A DNA stretch of 64,000 nt. Origin: Nephrocerus scutellatus. Its lineage: Eukaryota > Arthropoda > Insecta > Diptera > Pipunculidae. This document shows positions 1 to 10,900 of this stretch, piece after piece (positions within the stretch are counted from its first letter, which is position 1; the number at the start of each line of letters is the position of its first letter). The translations under genes were made by a program, and so were the position numbers. The notes beneath the pieces were generated by a model. That model was not told the DNA's origin, did no database searches, and was given only the letters and a program-made list of their open reading frames with translations. The DNA is taken from NCBI GenBank assembly GCA_947095585.1, contig OX352761.1:112393890-112457889 (forward strand). Direction: 5' to 3'.

Positions 1-117
1 TAAAGTACATCAATACCGAGGAAATGTGATTCTTCCTTTATCCTTAAAAACTTTGTATATATTCTACCGTTTATGCTATTTTTATATTCTTACAACAATA
101 AAGCACTTATTGTTTTC

Positions 118-631
118 TTAGTATTTGTGTGGGCGAATTGGTTTTTCTGGATCGAAGAGCTTAGGCTCCTTTAAGAAGTCAACATCCTTGTGATAGTTCG
201 GCATTAGAGCGCAGTTTTGGGCACGTATGATTGATTTCTCGACCTGTTCCTGCTTTGTTTTGCACAGGCCAGTTATATGGCGACCATAAATTCGTCCGGT
301 GTATGGGCTTTGAAACTGTGAAAGTAGTTTCACATTTTTATAGTTTGGAGTGATGTTGGTCTTGCAGAGTATACATTCTCGCCTTTCCTTTTCAAATGGA
401 TTTGGAATTTCGATAGGTTCGTCGTCGGAGGAATTTATTATCGGCCTACTAATGCGTGTTGGTAGTGACTGCACAGATGAACTCATCAGACGTCTTAAAG
501 AAGCTAGAAAAATGTAGCGCTACAATTTCATGGTAAACCATTAAATTTGCAGGAGACTTACCTTGTCTTGAAATCGCTTGAGCAAATCGCAACATTTCCA
601 TTGAAAATATTTGCGGTAAGCGTTTTTGCAT
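118..631 (-). CDS. mRpS18C: Mitochondrial small ribosomal subunit protein bS18m, form C; two exons join(118..503,562..631)
   Basis: Structural protein of the mitochondrial ribosome small subunit, nuclear encoded and imported. Exon 2 (118-503) encodes the bS18 core: ECILC, then ITPNYKNVKLLSQFQSPYTG, RIYGRHITGLC and KTKQEQVEKSI, ending FDPEKPIRPHKY and a TAA at 118-120. This core is diagnostic of the S18C branch. Exon 1 (562-631) ends AISRQ with a split codon. A GTAAGT donor (556-561) and a TTTCTAG acceptor (ending at 504) define a 58-bp intron, and splicing gives AISRQ-ASLRRLMSSS in frame. The basic, Ser/Arg-rich N terminus with little acidity fits a mitochondrial targeting peptide. From the ATG at 631 the protein is 151 aa. 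ATGs at 601 and 595 would give about 141 and 139 aa, closer to the usual family length near 142. The frame stays open further upstream only to a TTG, so it does not extend to an earlier ATG. A TATAAA (81-86, minus) could serve as a weak poly(A) signal. It is the only host gene I recognise here. Identity is secure; the start is not. Confidence 0.93.
504..561 (-). other. Intron of mRpS18C (58 bp)
   Basis: The donor GTAAGT and the acceptor TTTTTCTAG on the minus strand join the two bS18m exons in frame through a codon split after its first base. Such minimal introns are typical of Diptera. Confidence 0.88.
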
Positions 632-869
632 TTGCACCCTAACCAAATTATTCAAGAAATAAAATTGTACGGAAAAAATTTGACAAACTTGAATGACACT
701 GACACTGACTGACGTGAGACATGAAGAACATCTGTTCCTCTTAAGATTGTTCGAAAATGTTATTTACGGCTTTGCAATTACTCTATTTGTTCGTAGATGG
801 CAGCATGTTACGTATTAAAAATTTCATCCATTTTTTGTGGAAGAATTTCAAAAAAACTATTGGTATCTA
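632..869 (-). promoter_or_regulatory. Upstream/5' leader region of mRpS18C
   Basis: About 240 bp between the first in-frame ATG and a mariner insertion. It contains short TGACACTGACACTGACTGAC-type repeats (about 694-713). I see no convincing TATA box. Calling it a promoter is inference from position only. Confidence 0.35.
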
Positions 870-1437
870 TCAGGTGTTTCAACAGGTGCGCTTCAAATTT
901 TCTCCGATAGGGACGGCGAACGACGCCATATTTTTTATTGTTCTTTTGTCATTTGGAAACTTCATTAGCATACATTTCATCATGGAACGCTACACATGTG
1001 AACAGCGATTGCAAATCGTGCAAATTTTTTATCAAAATAATCGTTCTGTTGCCGCTACTTTAAGAGCATTGCCATTTTACGGTCCATTTAACGATGAGGC
1101 TCACTTTTGGCTAGAAGGATTTGTCAACAAGCAAAATATGCGTTACTGGGCAGAAAGCAACCCACACGTGATTCATGAGGCACCGTTGCATCCCGAAAAA
1201 GTCACTGTTTGGTGCGGATTACATGCCGGCGGCGTTATTGGGCCATATTTTTGGTTCAAAGATTGGACTTCGTAAAACGTGAACGCGGTGGTCATGCAAA
1301 AGAAATCGAGTTTCATACTTAAATGTATCATATGTATATGTTCAAATTCGTTAATAAAAAAAAAAGTTAGTTCAAAAGTAGAACAGTTTGTGTTTTATTC
1401 AAAAAAAAGTTGAAGTGCTCTTATTGAAAAACCCTAT
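870..1437 (+). mobile_element. Internally deleted DD41D (rosa-type) mariner-like element
   Basis: A transposase-like reading starts at ATG 982 with the HTH region (MERYTCEQRLQIVQIFYQ, then RSVAATLRAL). It jumps at about codon 33 to the catalytic core (NDEAHFWLEGF, NKQNMRYW, LHPEKVTVWCG, GGVIGPYF). A second deletion then joins to the C terminus in another frame (LDFVKRERGGHAKEIEFHT, stop at 1320-1322). The second and third catalytic Asp are gone. The right terminal repeat TTATTGAAAAACCCT (1421-1435) is matched by an inverted, diverged left end at about 871-893 (AGGTGTTTCAACAGGTGCGC), with TA-like flanks. At 568 bp it is under half the usual 1.3 kb. Assignment to DD41D comes from the family-typical motifs shared with the copy at 41 kb. 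It lies about 240 bp upstream of mRpS18C. Confidence 0.85.
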
Positions 1438-2290
1438 ATTTAAAGGAATTATTAATTTTATTATATTAGTTTTTTGTACATAAATCTCTTATAGACGTTT
1501 TCAATTAAATATATGGCTATGGTATGTTTACAAATTAAGAGTTCGTGTTTTGCAAATGGGTATGTGATTTTATATTAAATTCACAATCAACAATTCACAT
1601 TCACAATTACTGGAAATTGCTGTGCGTACACATCGACACGTATCTCCAACAACGATTAATAGTGGTTTGCGTGTTGACTACCTTTCTTTTCATTTTAGTA
1701 TAATGTCGTAGAGTGATTTTTTGGCTGTCAAGTGGTTCGTTTATTTCAAAAAACCAATCTACGGTAGATTGGATTTCCCCTCAAACAGATCTTACTATTT
1801 TGGGAGATTTACCCCTCTTTTACTAACACCAACAACTGATGTCATTTGGTTTAGGTAAAACACATCACACACAAATGCAACAAAACATTGTAAACAAAAG
1901 ATTCACGGCTTTCGTGTTCGTTTTTTCGAGAAAAAATCTACGTCCGACCGCAGATAGCTAAAACAAAAAAAAACTCGACATAAGATTTGTGATTATTTCT
2001 TTTTGAACTGAATACAAACATAACGAAAAAATTGCGTAAATGTCGTTTAATTTCGTTTTTACAATTTACTTTTTAATTTAATAATTTGTTAACCTAAAGA
2101 AATATTGCTGTGGAATATATTAAGAATGGAAAACTACCCACAAATACAACTGGTTAAACAAAACTTATATTTCATCACAATTTTGTGTAGTAACGCCTAC
2201 TGCTACTAAGTACTAAATATTTTAGTACAATTAATTTCGATATCATTGCTATTGATTTTGGTTTTGACAAAATATTGTTTTTGCTCGTTA
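1438..2290. other. AT-rich stretch, no gene recognised
   Basis: No coding exon, RNA gene or clear repeat is seen between the mariner end and the direct repeat at 2291. Homopolymer A/T runs and many stops in all frames. Confidence 0.5.
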
Positions 2291-2359
2291 TGTTGGAAAT
2301 CCATACAATCTTGTAAGTCTTAAGTATTAAGTTTTTTCATTGTGAGAGCTCCCTAACTG
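2291..2359 (+). repeat. Left copy of a ~70-bp direct repeat flanking a LINE remnant
   Basis: The segment containing AGTCTTAAGTATTAAGTTTT and then GCTCCCTAACTG recurs at 4917-4988 at about 90 percent identity by eye. The two copies bracket the LINE remnant exactly. Confidence 0.8.
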
Positions 2360-3091
2360 ATTTTCATGTTAGGCAAATTGTCGAATTGATTTATGTGTAT
2401 TGACAATTGTCAATAAGCGCCTCTTCCAGAAAATATTAAAATACAATTTAAATTATGATGAATATGAGTTACTCGAAATACAATCAATAAACACCAGTTT
2501 CAGGCATCACGCTTCAACAGCACAGTGCGAGTGTGATGGAAACCACGGAAGGAGTAGAGGGAGCAAAAGAGGTGCCCACTGCGGATGACCTCGCTGCCCT
2601 TACTGAACTTCACATTCGACTAGGGAAGGTAATCCGACTCCTCGTAAATGACAAGCTGCTCGAGGAGATCCATCACCACTAGATAGAACCGGGAGAGGAG
2701 CAGATGCTCCTCTTTCAGAATTCACAAACTGGGACCAGTGACAGTTTATTATAGAAGACACCAACCGAGAAATAGCCATCTTTCCGGCCTACTTTGCCGG
2801 GGACAGGGAAGAAATGCCGCCCCGGAAATAGAAGAACTGGCCGACCATTGTCGAAGGTACAGCAAACCACACTGATCGAATGTGATTCCAACGCACACAA
2901 CGAAGAGTTGGGGAGCACCGATACAAATAAGAGGTATAAGTACCTTCTAGAGTTTTTGCTGAAGAAAACCTAGATTTATATAACTCAGGCAGGGTATCCA
3001 CTTTTGCTTTTAGGGTGAGGGAATAAGTACTCGACAACACCTTCGGAACTCCTACATTGAGGGTCTTCTCTAAGCCATCTCTATTATAATA

Positions 3092-3354
3092 CTAATAATA
3101 ATAATATTCGGCGCGACAGACCTAGCTTCTCACGACCATTTGTGTTGTGCATGTATATTTTTGGTCACAAATGCAAGGGACCTATAATTTAAGGCCGGCG
3201 AATTGAGAAGCTTTCCGTGACAAGTTTTTTATCTCGGAACGTTTGTCACCCATTCGCGAGAGGTGGGACACCGTGAAAAATATTTTTTGTGTTATTGGGA
3301 TTCGAACCACGAGCCTCCTGCTCAGATGCTCTTATCCACTGAGCCACGGCACCC
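3092..3354 (-). mobile_element. tRNA-derived SINE, near full length, copy A
   Basis: On the minus strand the head begins GGGTGCCGTGGCTCAGTGGA, with a Pol III A box (TGGCTCAGTGG) and a perfect B box (GGTTCGAATCC). A tRNA-unrelated body follows (TCGCGAATGGGTGAC, TTGTCACGGAAAGC, TTCGCCG, TAGGTCCCT) and then the tail ...GCGCCGAATATTATTATTATT. It sits inside LINE copy 1 in antisense orientation. The same body recurs at 24.6, 27.3 and 34.3 kb. Confidence 0.85.
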
Positions 3355-3804
3355 AAACTTAATACCTACAACTTAGAAGATTGTATGGATTTTGTTTTTG
3401 ACACCTTGTTTTGTTAAAACTGAGGGTATCAGTGAAGGACTGTCCCTTCTAGAGGTGGATTACCCTAAAAGCAGACCAATCATTGATATGCTTCTAAGCT
3501 GGATTATTAGCTCAGAGCTGGGTGGCTCTATCAAAAAAAGACGAGCTGTAAGGGAACACCGCAAGGAGGATCTTCTATGAAACATAGTAATTAACGGATT
3601 GCTGTTGAAACTGGAAAGGGAATTGATAAAAGTGGTAATGTATGCTGATGATGTAGCATTAGCTGCCTCAGGGAAATACCCTAAAACGATTAGGGAGGTT
3701 ATGCAAAATGCCCTCTCAATCGTTACAGAATGGGCCAACAAAAGCTCTCTGTCAACCAGAACAAGGTAGAGCTAGTCCTTTTTGTTAACTTTAGTTATAA
3801 AAGA

Positions 3805-4010
3805 CAAAAATAAACGTAGACGTGTTATATTTTAAAAGAAAAGTTTATTATAATTCAATAAATATTTTAATAATAAAAACTACGTGTGCATAGCAATTAG
3901 CAACACGTTCAAAAAACAATAAGAAAAATTCATTAGAATATATAATGAATATAGTATAGCCTACTATTTTTAACAAAATGAATTACATATTTCAATACTT
4001 TTCACCAGTA
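3805..4010. other. AT-rich insertion inside LINE copy 1
   Basis: The RT reading stops after the ELVLF-equivalent near 3800 and resumes at about 4011 (KYTILTVDKTTLNG). The roughly 200 bp between are very AT-rich and do not resemble LINE sequence. No clear terminal repeats are visible. Confidence 0.5.
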
Positions 4011-4899
4011 AATACACAATTCTAACGGTTGACAAGACAACACTAAATGGTACCGGCTTAGGTTTTGTTGATAAAGCAAGATTTTTAGGCACGATCTTGG
4101 GCAGGAAACTGAGCTGGAAACCTAATATTATAGAACGAGTAATTAAGGCAAATATTGCTTTGTACTCATTCTAGAATGCCATCGGTAAAAAATTGGATTT
4201 AAAACCAGAGTTAATACACTGGCTTTACACAGCAGTAGTGAGACCAATACTGTACGGGGTAAGCGTATGGTGGCCCGCTCACGCCCTAGAGGTTATGCTT
4301 CACCTCATTCCAATATAAATATAGTTGGCAAACAGAAAGCGGCAAATACGACTTCGTAACTGTTCATCAGTGGAAAAGTCTCTAAAAGCGACACTCCACT
4401 ATAATTAAATCGCTAAAGCAAGAACTGACGAATCTCGACTACATAACACTAGTGCTATGCTTTGATAAGGACTTCAGGAAAACAATAACATTGAGAGAAG
4501 ATTGGAGGAGTGAATCTAGAACCGATATGGAAACAGCACAGTTTTTCACGGATTACTACAGCGTATACTACTGGGTACAATGACAGGACACTGCCATCTA
4601 GGAAAACTTGCGAAAAGGATGGGTAACGAATACAATGACTTCTGCACAAGCTGCATTTATGAGCAAGAAGAGGAGACAATAGAACATATTCTTTGCTACT
4701 GTCCGGCATTATATATAGAGAAGACACTACAAATACTTAAGAGAAGCGGTTAATAGATAACCTCTCAGATCTCGAAAACGGCAAAGTGCGAGACATACTT
4801 CGATTTATAAAGAGCTTGGAATGAAATGGAAAAGGTATACGATCCATGTGGTAACACAAAAGGACCGCTAATGTTCTAATTGAGCAATTGCTTCCACCG

Positions 4900-4916
4900 A
4901 AACCTAACCTAACCTA
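4900..4916 (+). repeat. AACCT-type tail at the 3' end of LINE copy 1
   Basis: The run AAACCTAACCTAACCTA immediately precedes the right direct repeat, so it looks like the 3' tail of the element. Confidence 0.5.
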
Positions 4917-4988
4917 TGTGGGAAATCCCGCATCCAATCTTGTTAGTCTTAAGTATTAAGTTTTTCCATTGTGAAAGCTCCCTAACTG
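4917..4988 (+). repeat. Right copy of the ~70-bp direct repeat flanking LINE copy 1
   Basis: Matches 2291-2359 with about six substitutions and a 3-bp indel. See the left copy. Confidence 0.8.
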
Positions 4989-6774
4989 CTTACAGAAAAA
5001 AAATATCAGCTGTTTAATGCGCTTCTTACCTCTAACAATTTCACACTTTTGAGGTCTGTACGTTATGTTGTCTGGTCCCTTCCATGTGAATTGTATAAAC
5101 TTCAATATATACTACTTTCACTTTATATATCCATACACATAAATTACCGGAGCGCACAATGGATCAATCTGCCTGCGATATTTCTTAATTTTCTTTATAG
5201 TAATTTGGTTGCTTCCCAAAAATATTAATCGACGCACAAAGCAATGCGGAAATTATGGTCTTCTAGAGAATAAAAGGACTAAGTAAAGTTTCTTAGTCCT
5301 TATTTTTGATTAAAAAATATGTAAATTAAAATGTACGCCAGATAGAGAAAGGGCGCACGCCCAATTTACCGGGGTTTCCCCATTGCTTGTTACTAGGAAG
5401 TTTATTAACAAAAATTACCTACGTGCTACTTTTTCGAAAGGTCACTGCATGAGGGCCATTAGCATCAGGATCAAACGGGGATTAGAAGGATTTTTTAGTT
5501 CTCTTTCTTTTCTATTAAAGAAATAAGCAAACATCCCTTAAAGAGAAGAGACGAAAAAAGTAAAAGCCATCTAATGAAGAAAACCAAATTTATTTTTTTG
5601 TATTATTATTTTTATTAAGATCTGTTACGTGTATTGTTTCATATTCTTTTGTAATGAATGTTTCCCTAATAGGCTAAGTTTGACGCGGTGTTCTCTTTCA
5701 AAGCCCCTTTGACCCTTGATACCATCCATAGCCATCCTTTACCCCTACTTGTTCTTCCGCACTTATAAGAGAATTGTATGCCCTTATTCCTGGTAATTTA
5801 GCTCAGCATACGTCCAACTCTCAGATAACATAAATTTTGCTATTAAATTGTAAATTATAAATTCTCTCCAAAATTTCATTAGAAATTTTACGATTTTTTA
5901 ATGCTGCGCGACGCGTCGTCCATCGGTCCAGACACTGCGGGAGTTGGTTTTTTTTAGAATTTTTATCGCCTCCTGGGGTGTTTGTGTATGTAACTATGTG
6001 CGTGTGTGCGTACATAATTAAAAAGAAAGTATTTTACAAAAATAAGTAGCAAATTATTGAGCGTTTAATTTTAATGACGTCATTAAATGTTCAACTGCTC
6101 TGCTTAATTTTTCTTTTTCAAATTTTATTTTTATTCCCGAAGAAAAAACGAAACCGAAAATGAAACCAAATCGCACTTGAGTTTGATGATGATTGAGGTT
6201 TCTCTGGTCGCAACAGTTTGTAGCAGGAGAAGAGTTCCTTTACCACTTGTTGCCTCTCGCCAACGCTACTAGTGATGACGATGATGATGATGATGATAAT
6301 GGCGCAGGCGGTGGGAAACTGGTGCTTTCACTAATTAGTTAAACAATATTGCTCAAGTTTCTACGAGTTACTTGCGTTTAATTTTAAGGACTCATTTCGG
6401 GGATAATTGTTATGTCGGTTGTTGGTATATTGGGTGACGAGCGAGCAATGGATGACGATGGCGGCGGCGCGCCATCGTCTAATGAAGCTGACGAATGCCA
6501 GCGGATCGCATTTTTAATTTTTATGACACAATTTAGACGAGTGTTTGAAGGAATTATGTGGCAACTACTGATGTTGGTTGGTTGGATTTTAATTGAATTT
6601 ATTGTACACCAACAATTGTTGCTCTGAATTGAGAATTAGGGTGAATGGGATTGGTGCGAAAGTGAACTTTCATCTCTTAAACGTGTGTCTAGATTACATT
6701 AAGGATATTGCACGAACAGAAAAATATTTTTAATTTTTTAATAATCGGTTTTTGAGTACTTTGGTAGATATTGT
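4989..6774. other. AT-rich stretch, no gene recognised
   Basis: Contains a (GAT)n microsatellite at 6271-6300. Short open frames, such as 6412-6627 plus (71 aa, acidic start then hydrophobic end) and 5821-6015 minus (64 aa), show no recognisable domain. I do not call them genes. Confidence 0.5.
6271..6300 (+). repeat. (GAT)n microsatellite
   Basis: GATGACGATGATGATGATGA and continuing: an interrupted GAT run of about 27 bp. Confidence 0.85.
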
Positions 6775-7985
6775 TCAGGAATGAAATTCAGCGCATTGGG
6801 CTATCCCGTCTTGAAGAATTGAGGCAAAAATCCTATACGCGGTACTCATCAACGTTATAAGACGATAATTGCTACACGGTGTGATATCTTCCTTCTTAAT
6901 GTATATGGAGAATAGGGTGTCTCTTTATTAGACTTCTGGCATAGCTTCTTCCTCACATACCTTTACTATTAGTTTATGAATTGCTTCCCTGCATTTAGGG
7001 CGAGTCCTATCGCTTGACCGTAGTTGTTTCTGGTCTCTTCGTTGCGAAGAGCAACTGTGTTGACTCGAATCTGATTCGCGGAGGCAGTCTTTCGTAATGA
7101 TGCAATCCACGCTCGGAGCACCATACCAACAAGATAGTTCTCCGAGACAACGTTAACACCTCGGTACTTTCGAACCGTCGTCAGGTTCAGGTTGCGGCGC
7201 CGGTGGTCTATCAACAATTAGTCTATCTATGGTTGCAAGTGGCTCCATCAGGAGATACCCAGGTGACTTTGTGGATATTTTAAAACGCTAACCTTGCACT
7301 CGCAAAAATTAAATTATTGCTTTCTGCCATCTCTATGACTCGTTGTCCAGTGTCATTAGTGTTCTCGTGTAAACTATGTGTGCCAATATATACTGAATAC
7401 TGGCTCCCTATTTTGCGTTCATATCCCGCAGAATGATTTTTACATCATACTGAGGGCAGGACAGGCGTGTAGTTCCCGCTTGACTGATTCAAAGAATTAT
7501 TCTTTTTCATAATCTGGGGAATCCTCTGTAGGTGCGTGAAAGTTTATGAGGCTTATGTTTTAAAAACTGGTCCACACGCAAAGGGTGCATAGCCGTTTAT
7601 TTACTGGTTTAAAGCCAATAGCGGTGGGTTTCATTCTTTTGTTGACTAGAAAGCACATAATGTGTTTCATGACAGTTGTAATATATGTCATGTTCTGATT
7701 TTTGAAAGACACCATTCCCCGTCTACCACATCTCCTTGATTGCTATTATGTCAGCATTATATTTGTACATGGTATCGGCTAGCTGCTGTGCAGCTTGAGC
7801 TCTGTACAGTGAGCGTCGTTCCATGAAAAAAAAAAATTAAATCTTTTACCCGTTTTAGTTGCATGGTCGTCGTCGTTGATCACGTTGATATACGAGCCTG
7901 ATTTGGGGTTCCATAATAGAGTTTCTAAAACCAACCTTATTTTGGAAGGACCAGCCCGATCCACGCAACCACGTGAAGGTTTGGT
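6775..7985 (-). mobile_element. RTE-type LINE remnant (APE endonuclease plus start of RT)
   Basis: Read on the minus strand from high to low coordinate, in broken frames. The APE start SLYRAQAAQQLADTMYKYNA lies near 7810-7760, then WWTGNGVFQ. The stretch FLVNKRMKPTAIGFKPVNKR precedes NISLINFHAPTEDSPDYEK (about 7560-7500), HDVKI-type DMNAKIG near 7430, then TNDTGQRVIEMAESNNLIF and VTWVSPDG (about 7350-7230). The start of the RT (CSNYRLITLMSTAYRIFASI, then LQDGIAQCAEF) ends at about 6785. These are hallmarks of RTE/BovB-like elements. The copy is broken by many frameshifts, and the end near 6785 matches an equivalent site in the plus-strand RTE copy at 31.3 kb. Confidence 0.8.
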
Positions 7986-10900
7986 CCCACTTCCACTAGT
8001 CAGAAATAGTTACGGGCAATTCTAAGAATCTTGCATGTTATTCCCCTTATTCTGCTGATGGCTGACCACCAAAAGTGCATTATAACTCCACTTATTATAG
8101 ACGAGTGTGGCAGTCCGGCAGGAATCAGTGTGTCGCTAGATTGCATTATTATTAAATTAAATATCAATTGTCTTACAAAGAAATTACTAAAAAATTTGAC
8201 ATTTACTGAAAGTGTTCCTGCCGCTATGAAAGTTTGATAACCTCTGAAATGCTGCCATGGTGGTTTATGTCTCTGTTAAAAGCTTGTGATTAACTGGAGC
8301 AGATGCATCATTTAGATTTAGAGATTCATGTGTTTGTAGGAGTATAAATCATAGCGTCGGGCAACACCGCGCACCTACAACTAGAGAGCATTCCTATCTA
8401 GGACAACCCGACTTTTTAAAACATTTTTTTTATATTATTCACTGGCATCGGACACAGACAGAGTGGCCAACTTCGATATATTTGTCTGTTCTGTTAGTAA
8501 ATTATATAATGAATGATATTTCATCAAAGTCTTAGAATCACAATGGTACGTAAGTGAGTAGTTGGTGACAGGTCAAATTAGTATATATAAACAAAAAAGA
8601 CTCAATTCAAAATTCAACGGCTTTCTTAATATAGGCTAACTTCTTTAGGCTAACTTACTTACGTGGAATTTATTTTTATTCTTCCCCATAGTCATGTTTG
8701 TATTTTTGATATTTTTTTTCTCTCGAGTCAAAAATATTTCAGTTCATCATCGAGCTCCATTAAACGTCGCCACACAAATAATCTACATTCTATAGATAAC
8801 CATATAACACCTTTGGAAAAACATTTGCCATAGAACTCCTATCTAACTTAAATCCTTTTACAGAAAATAGCCAAGTAACTGAATAATCGCAATAATCATT
8901 ATGTTCGTGAAGAATGTAAACGTCCTGATCTAGTCCCATATCCCTTGGGAATTTTTTCCAATATTAGTTTAGTTTTGTGTTTGACAAAATTTAACACCAG
9001 TGGGTCATCAAACTCTACCCAAGCTGGCAACGCAAGTGATTGATTGAAAACGACATGAGACCAATATGTAAAAACTTTCGACATTTCTCGCAATTCATTG
9101 CCTTAAGAAAGTCCCATGGCCATGTCATAGGAGCAAACACTTTTTTGCGATTCTTAACTGCGGCAAAATGCGAATTTGATTCTAAAATCTGAAAGTTCTA
9201 AGAGATTGATATGTTGTCCTTATTATATATCTGTTCTTATATCCTGCTGCTTTAATTTTGCTTTAGTAAACAGTATTTCTCTTTAAAAGAGGCATTGGTT
9301 TTTATTCTTTCTTTTTTAATAACAAAAAAATGCAACAATTGATCCTGCAAATGCGAAGTCAGTCCAAACAGAAAATTAAAATAATCGCACTTTATCCAGT
9401 TTTTGGATAATCATCAAATTATAACTTTTCTACCATTTCCGTGGTGAGTCCGGTCCGGCTCTATGGACGATGATATTGAGAAATTCGAAACTTTTTCCCA
9501 GACGAAGGTTCCAACGGAAAGTTTTTGGTTTTTTTCATTCTTTTTCTTACCTCCTTTTTACTTGAACAGTCTTATGCAACGTCCACACTATTAACTTTAA
9601 CTGTGTAGTATTCCTTTAAAAGGATTAAGAACAGAATGAAATATGGTTTTGCTTGCACTTTTCTTATGGATCCTTTGAGACTTTTAAACATACATATTGT
9701 TTATAAGCGATAAAGCTACTGGCACCCGCAAAGACTAAATGCGGAACGAACAAATTTCTTATAAAAAGTATCTCTTTAGCCCAGTAGTTGTCTTCATCGC
9801 TCCGTCTGGGATTAAGACAGATTTGAATTTGCATCGTGCAAAGGGACTATAAATTTGAAAGGAATTAAAAATTAAACGTAGAAAAGGATGCGAAGAAAAG
9901 CGAAACATATCTTTACTCTGTATCCTGACTGGTTTCAACTAATTACTTTCTTTTGACAAGGGGATGTTTGTACTCGGTACATTTGTTATATTTTTTCTTC
10001 TGGAAAACATTTTACCTGTCCATGTTGCAGTGGAAAAGTTATCGCCATAAAAAAGCTGACCGACATAAACTAAGGTTGCTGGAGACGTACATGTATAACT
10101 GCCGGTTTGATGGTTGGCTAATTACTCAGCAGAAATTCTGGTACTTTTTTGAAAGAACTCAACAAAAAATGTTTGTGCAATGTTTTTCCTTTAAATAATG
10201 CGTAAATGAAATATTTCAGATAAATTCCCATAGGACGCAGAGCTTCTATGTATGAAGTCCTAAAAAAAGTAGAAAACGATTCCCAAATTTAAGAGTTTGT
10301 CGAACAAAAAAGTCCTTCGTGATTTATTTAAATTCGAATTGCTTCTCCTGCTGATGCTGCGAATGCTTTTTCCGCACTTGACTGCATTTTCAAGTGAAAG
10401 TCCTTTGCCATTCTATAGAGAAGAGTTTACATAGTAGATATTTATAAATGTGGAAAGGATAATAATTGGACAAGTTGTTAGCCGAAGTTGTTGACTTCAC
10501 ATTATAAATATGAAATTTCCCATTGAGTTGGATTGAAAATGAAAATGCGGACAAAGGCAACAAAGCAGGCGGTCCTAACGAGATTCCGTTCTTATGAAAT
10601 TATTTTTATGAAGGATTTAAGATTTTTACTTTTATGAACTATGATGTATGATGGCGTTCATCTGGAGTACAGAGTGTTACAAACAAATGCGGCATTGTTC
10701 GAAAATATTTCAACGACTATTCATGTTTTGATATCAATTTTCAGTGAACCCTACTGTTTCTTTTGTATTACCAGCATTCTTCTTTTTTTGGAACTTTTAA
10801 AAGAATTTCTACGAACACTTTCGGCCACAGGGAATTCGCCTGTTATTTTCCCAAAATATATTTACCCAAGCGAACTAAGGAACGCCTTTAGAGCTGTTTG

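Larger units (their letters stand above)
2360..4916 (+). mobile_element. Decayed LINE of the RNase H-bearing (I/R1/LOA-like) type, copy 1
   Basis: Fragments appear in the normal order. An endonuclease (APE) piece lies at about 2878-3060 (ECDSNAHNEELGSTDTNKR, then YLLEFLLKK), before an inserted SINE. RT palm pieces follow at about 3440-3780: RGTPQGG in a shifted frame near 3550, then VVMYADDVALAASGKYPKTI near 3633-3690. RT thumb/connection is at about 4011-4310 (KARFLGTILGRKLSWKPN, LDLKPELIHWLYTAVVRPIL). A C-terminal zinc-knuckle region is at 4565-4810 (MTGHCHLGKLAKRMG, then CTSC, EQEEETIEHILCYCPAL). Most of the RNase H is deleted. Stops and frameshifts are frequent, so it is dead. The 3' end is a short (AACCT) run at 4900-4916. 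A nested SINE (3092-3354) and a ~200-bp AT-rich insertion (about 3805-4010) interrupt it. Confidence 0.85.

Noticed and set aside
3297..3354. tRNA gene on the minus strand (A and B boxes, cloverleaf-like spacing)
   Set aside because: The tRNA-like head is followed by a ~200-bp body and ATT tail shared by several other copies, and the acceptor/anticodon stems do not close properly. It is a SINE head.
4900..4916. Interstitial telomere array
   Set aside because: Fewer than three TTAGG-type units, located exactly at a LINE 3' end. It is reported only as a possible tail.
6412..6627. 71-aa frame with an acidic N terminus and hydrophobic C terminus
   Set aside because: It could be imagined as a small membrane protein, but there is no family match, no splice context and no sign of conservation in the sequence alone.
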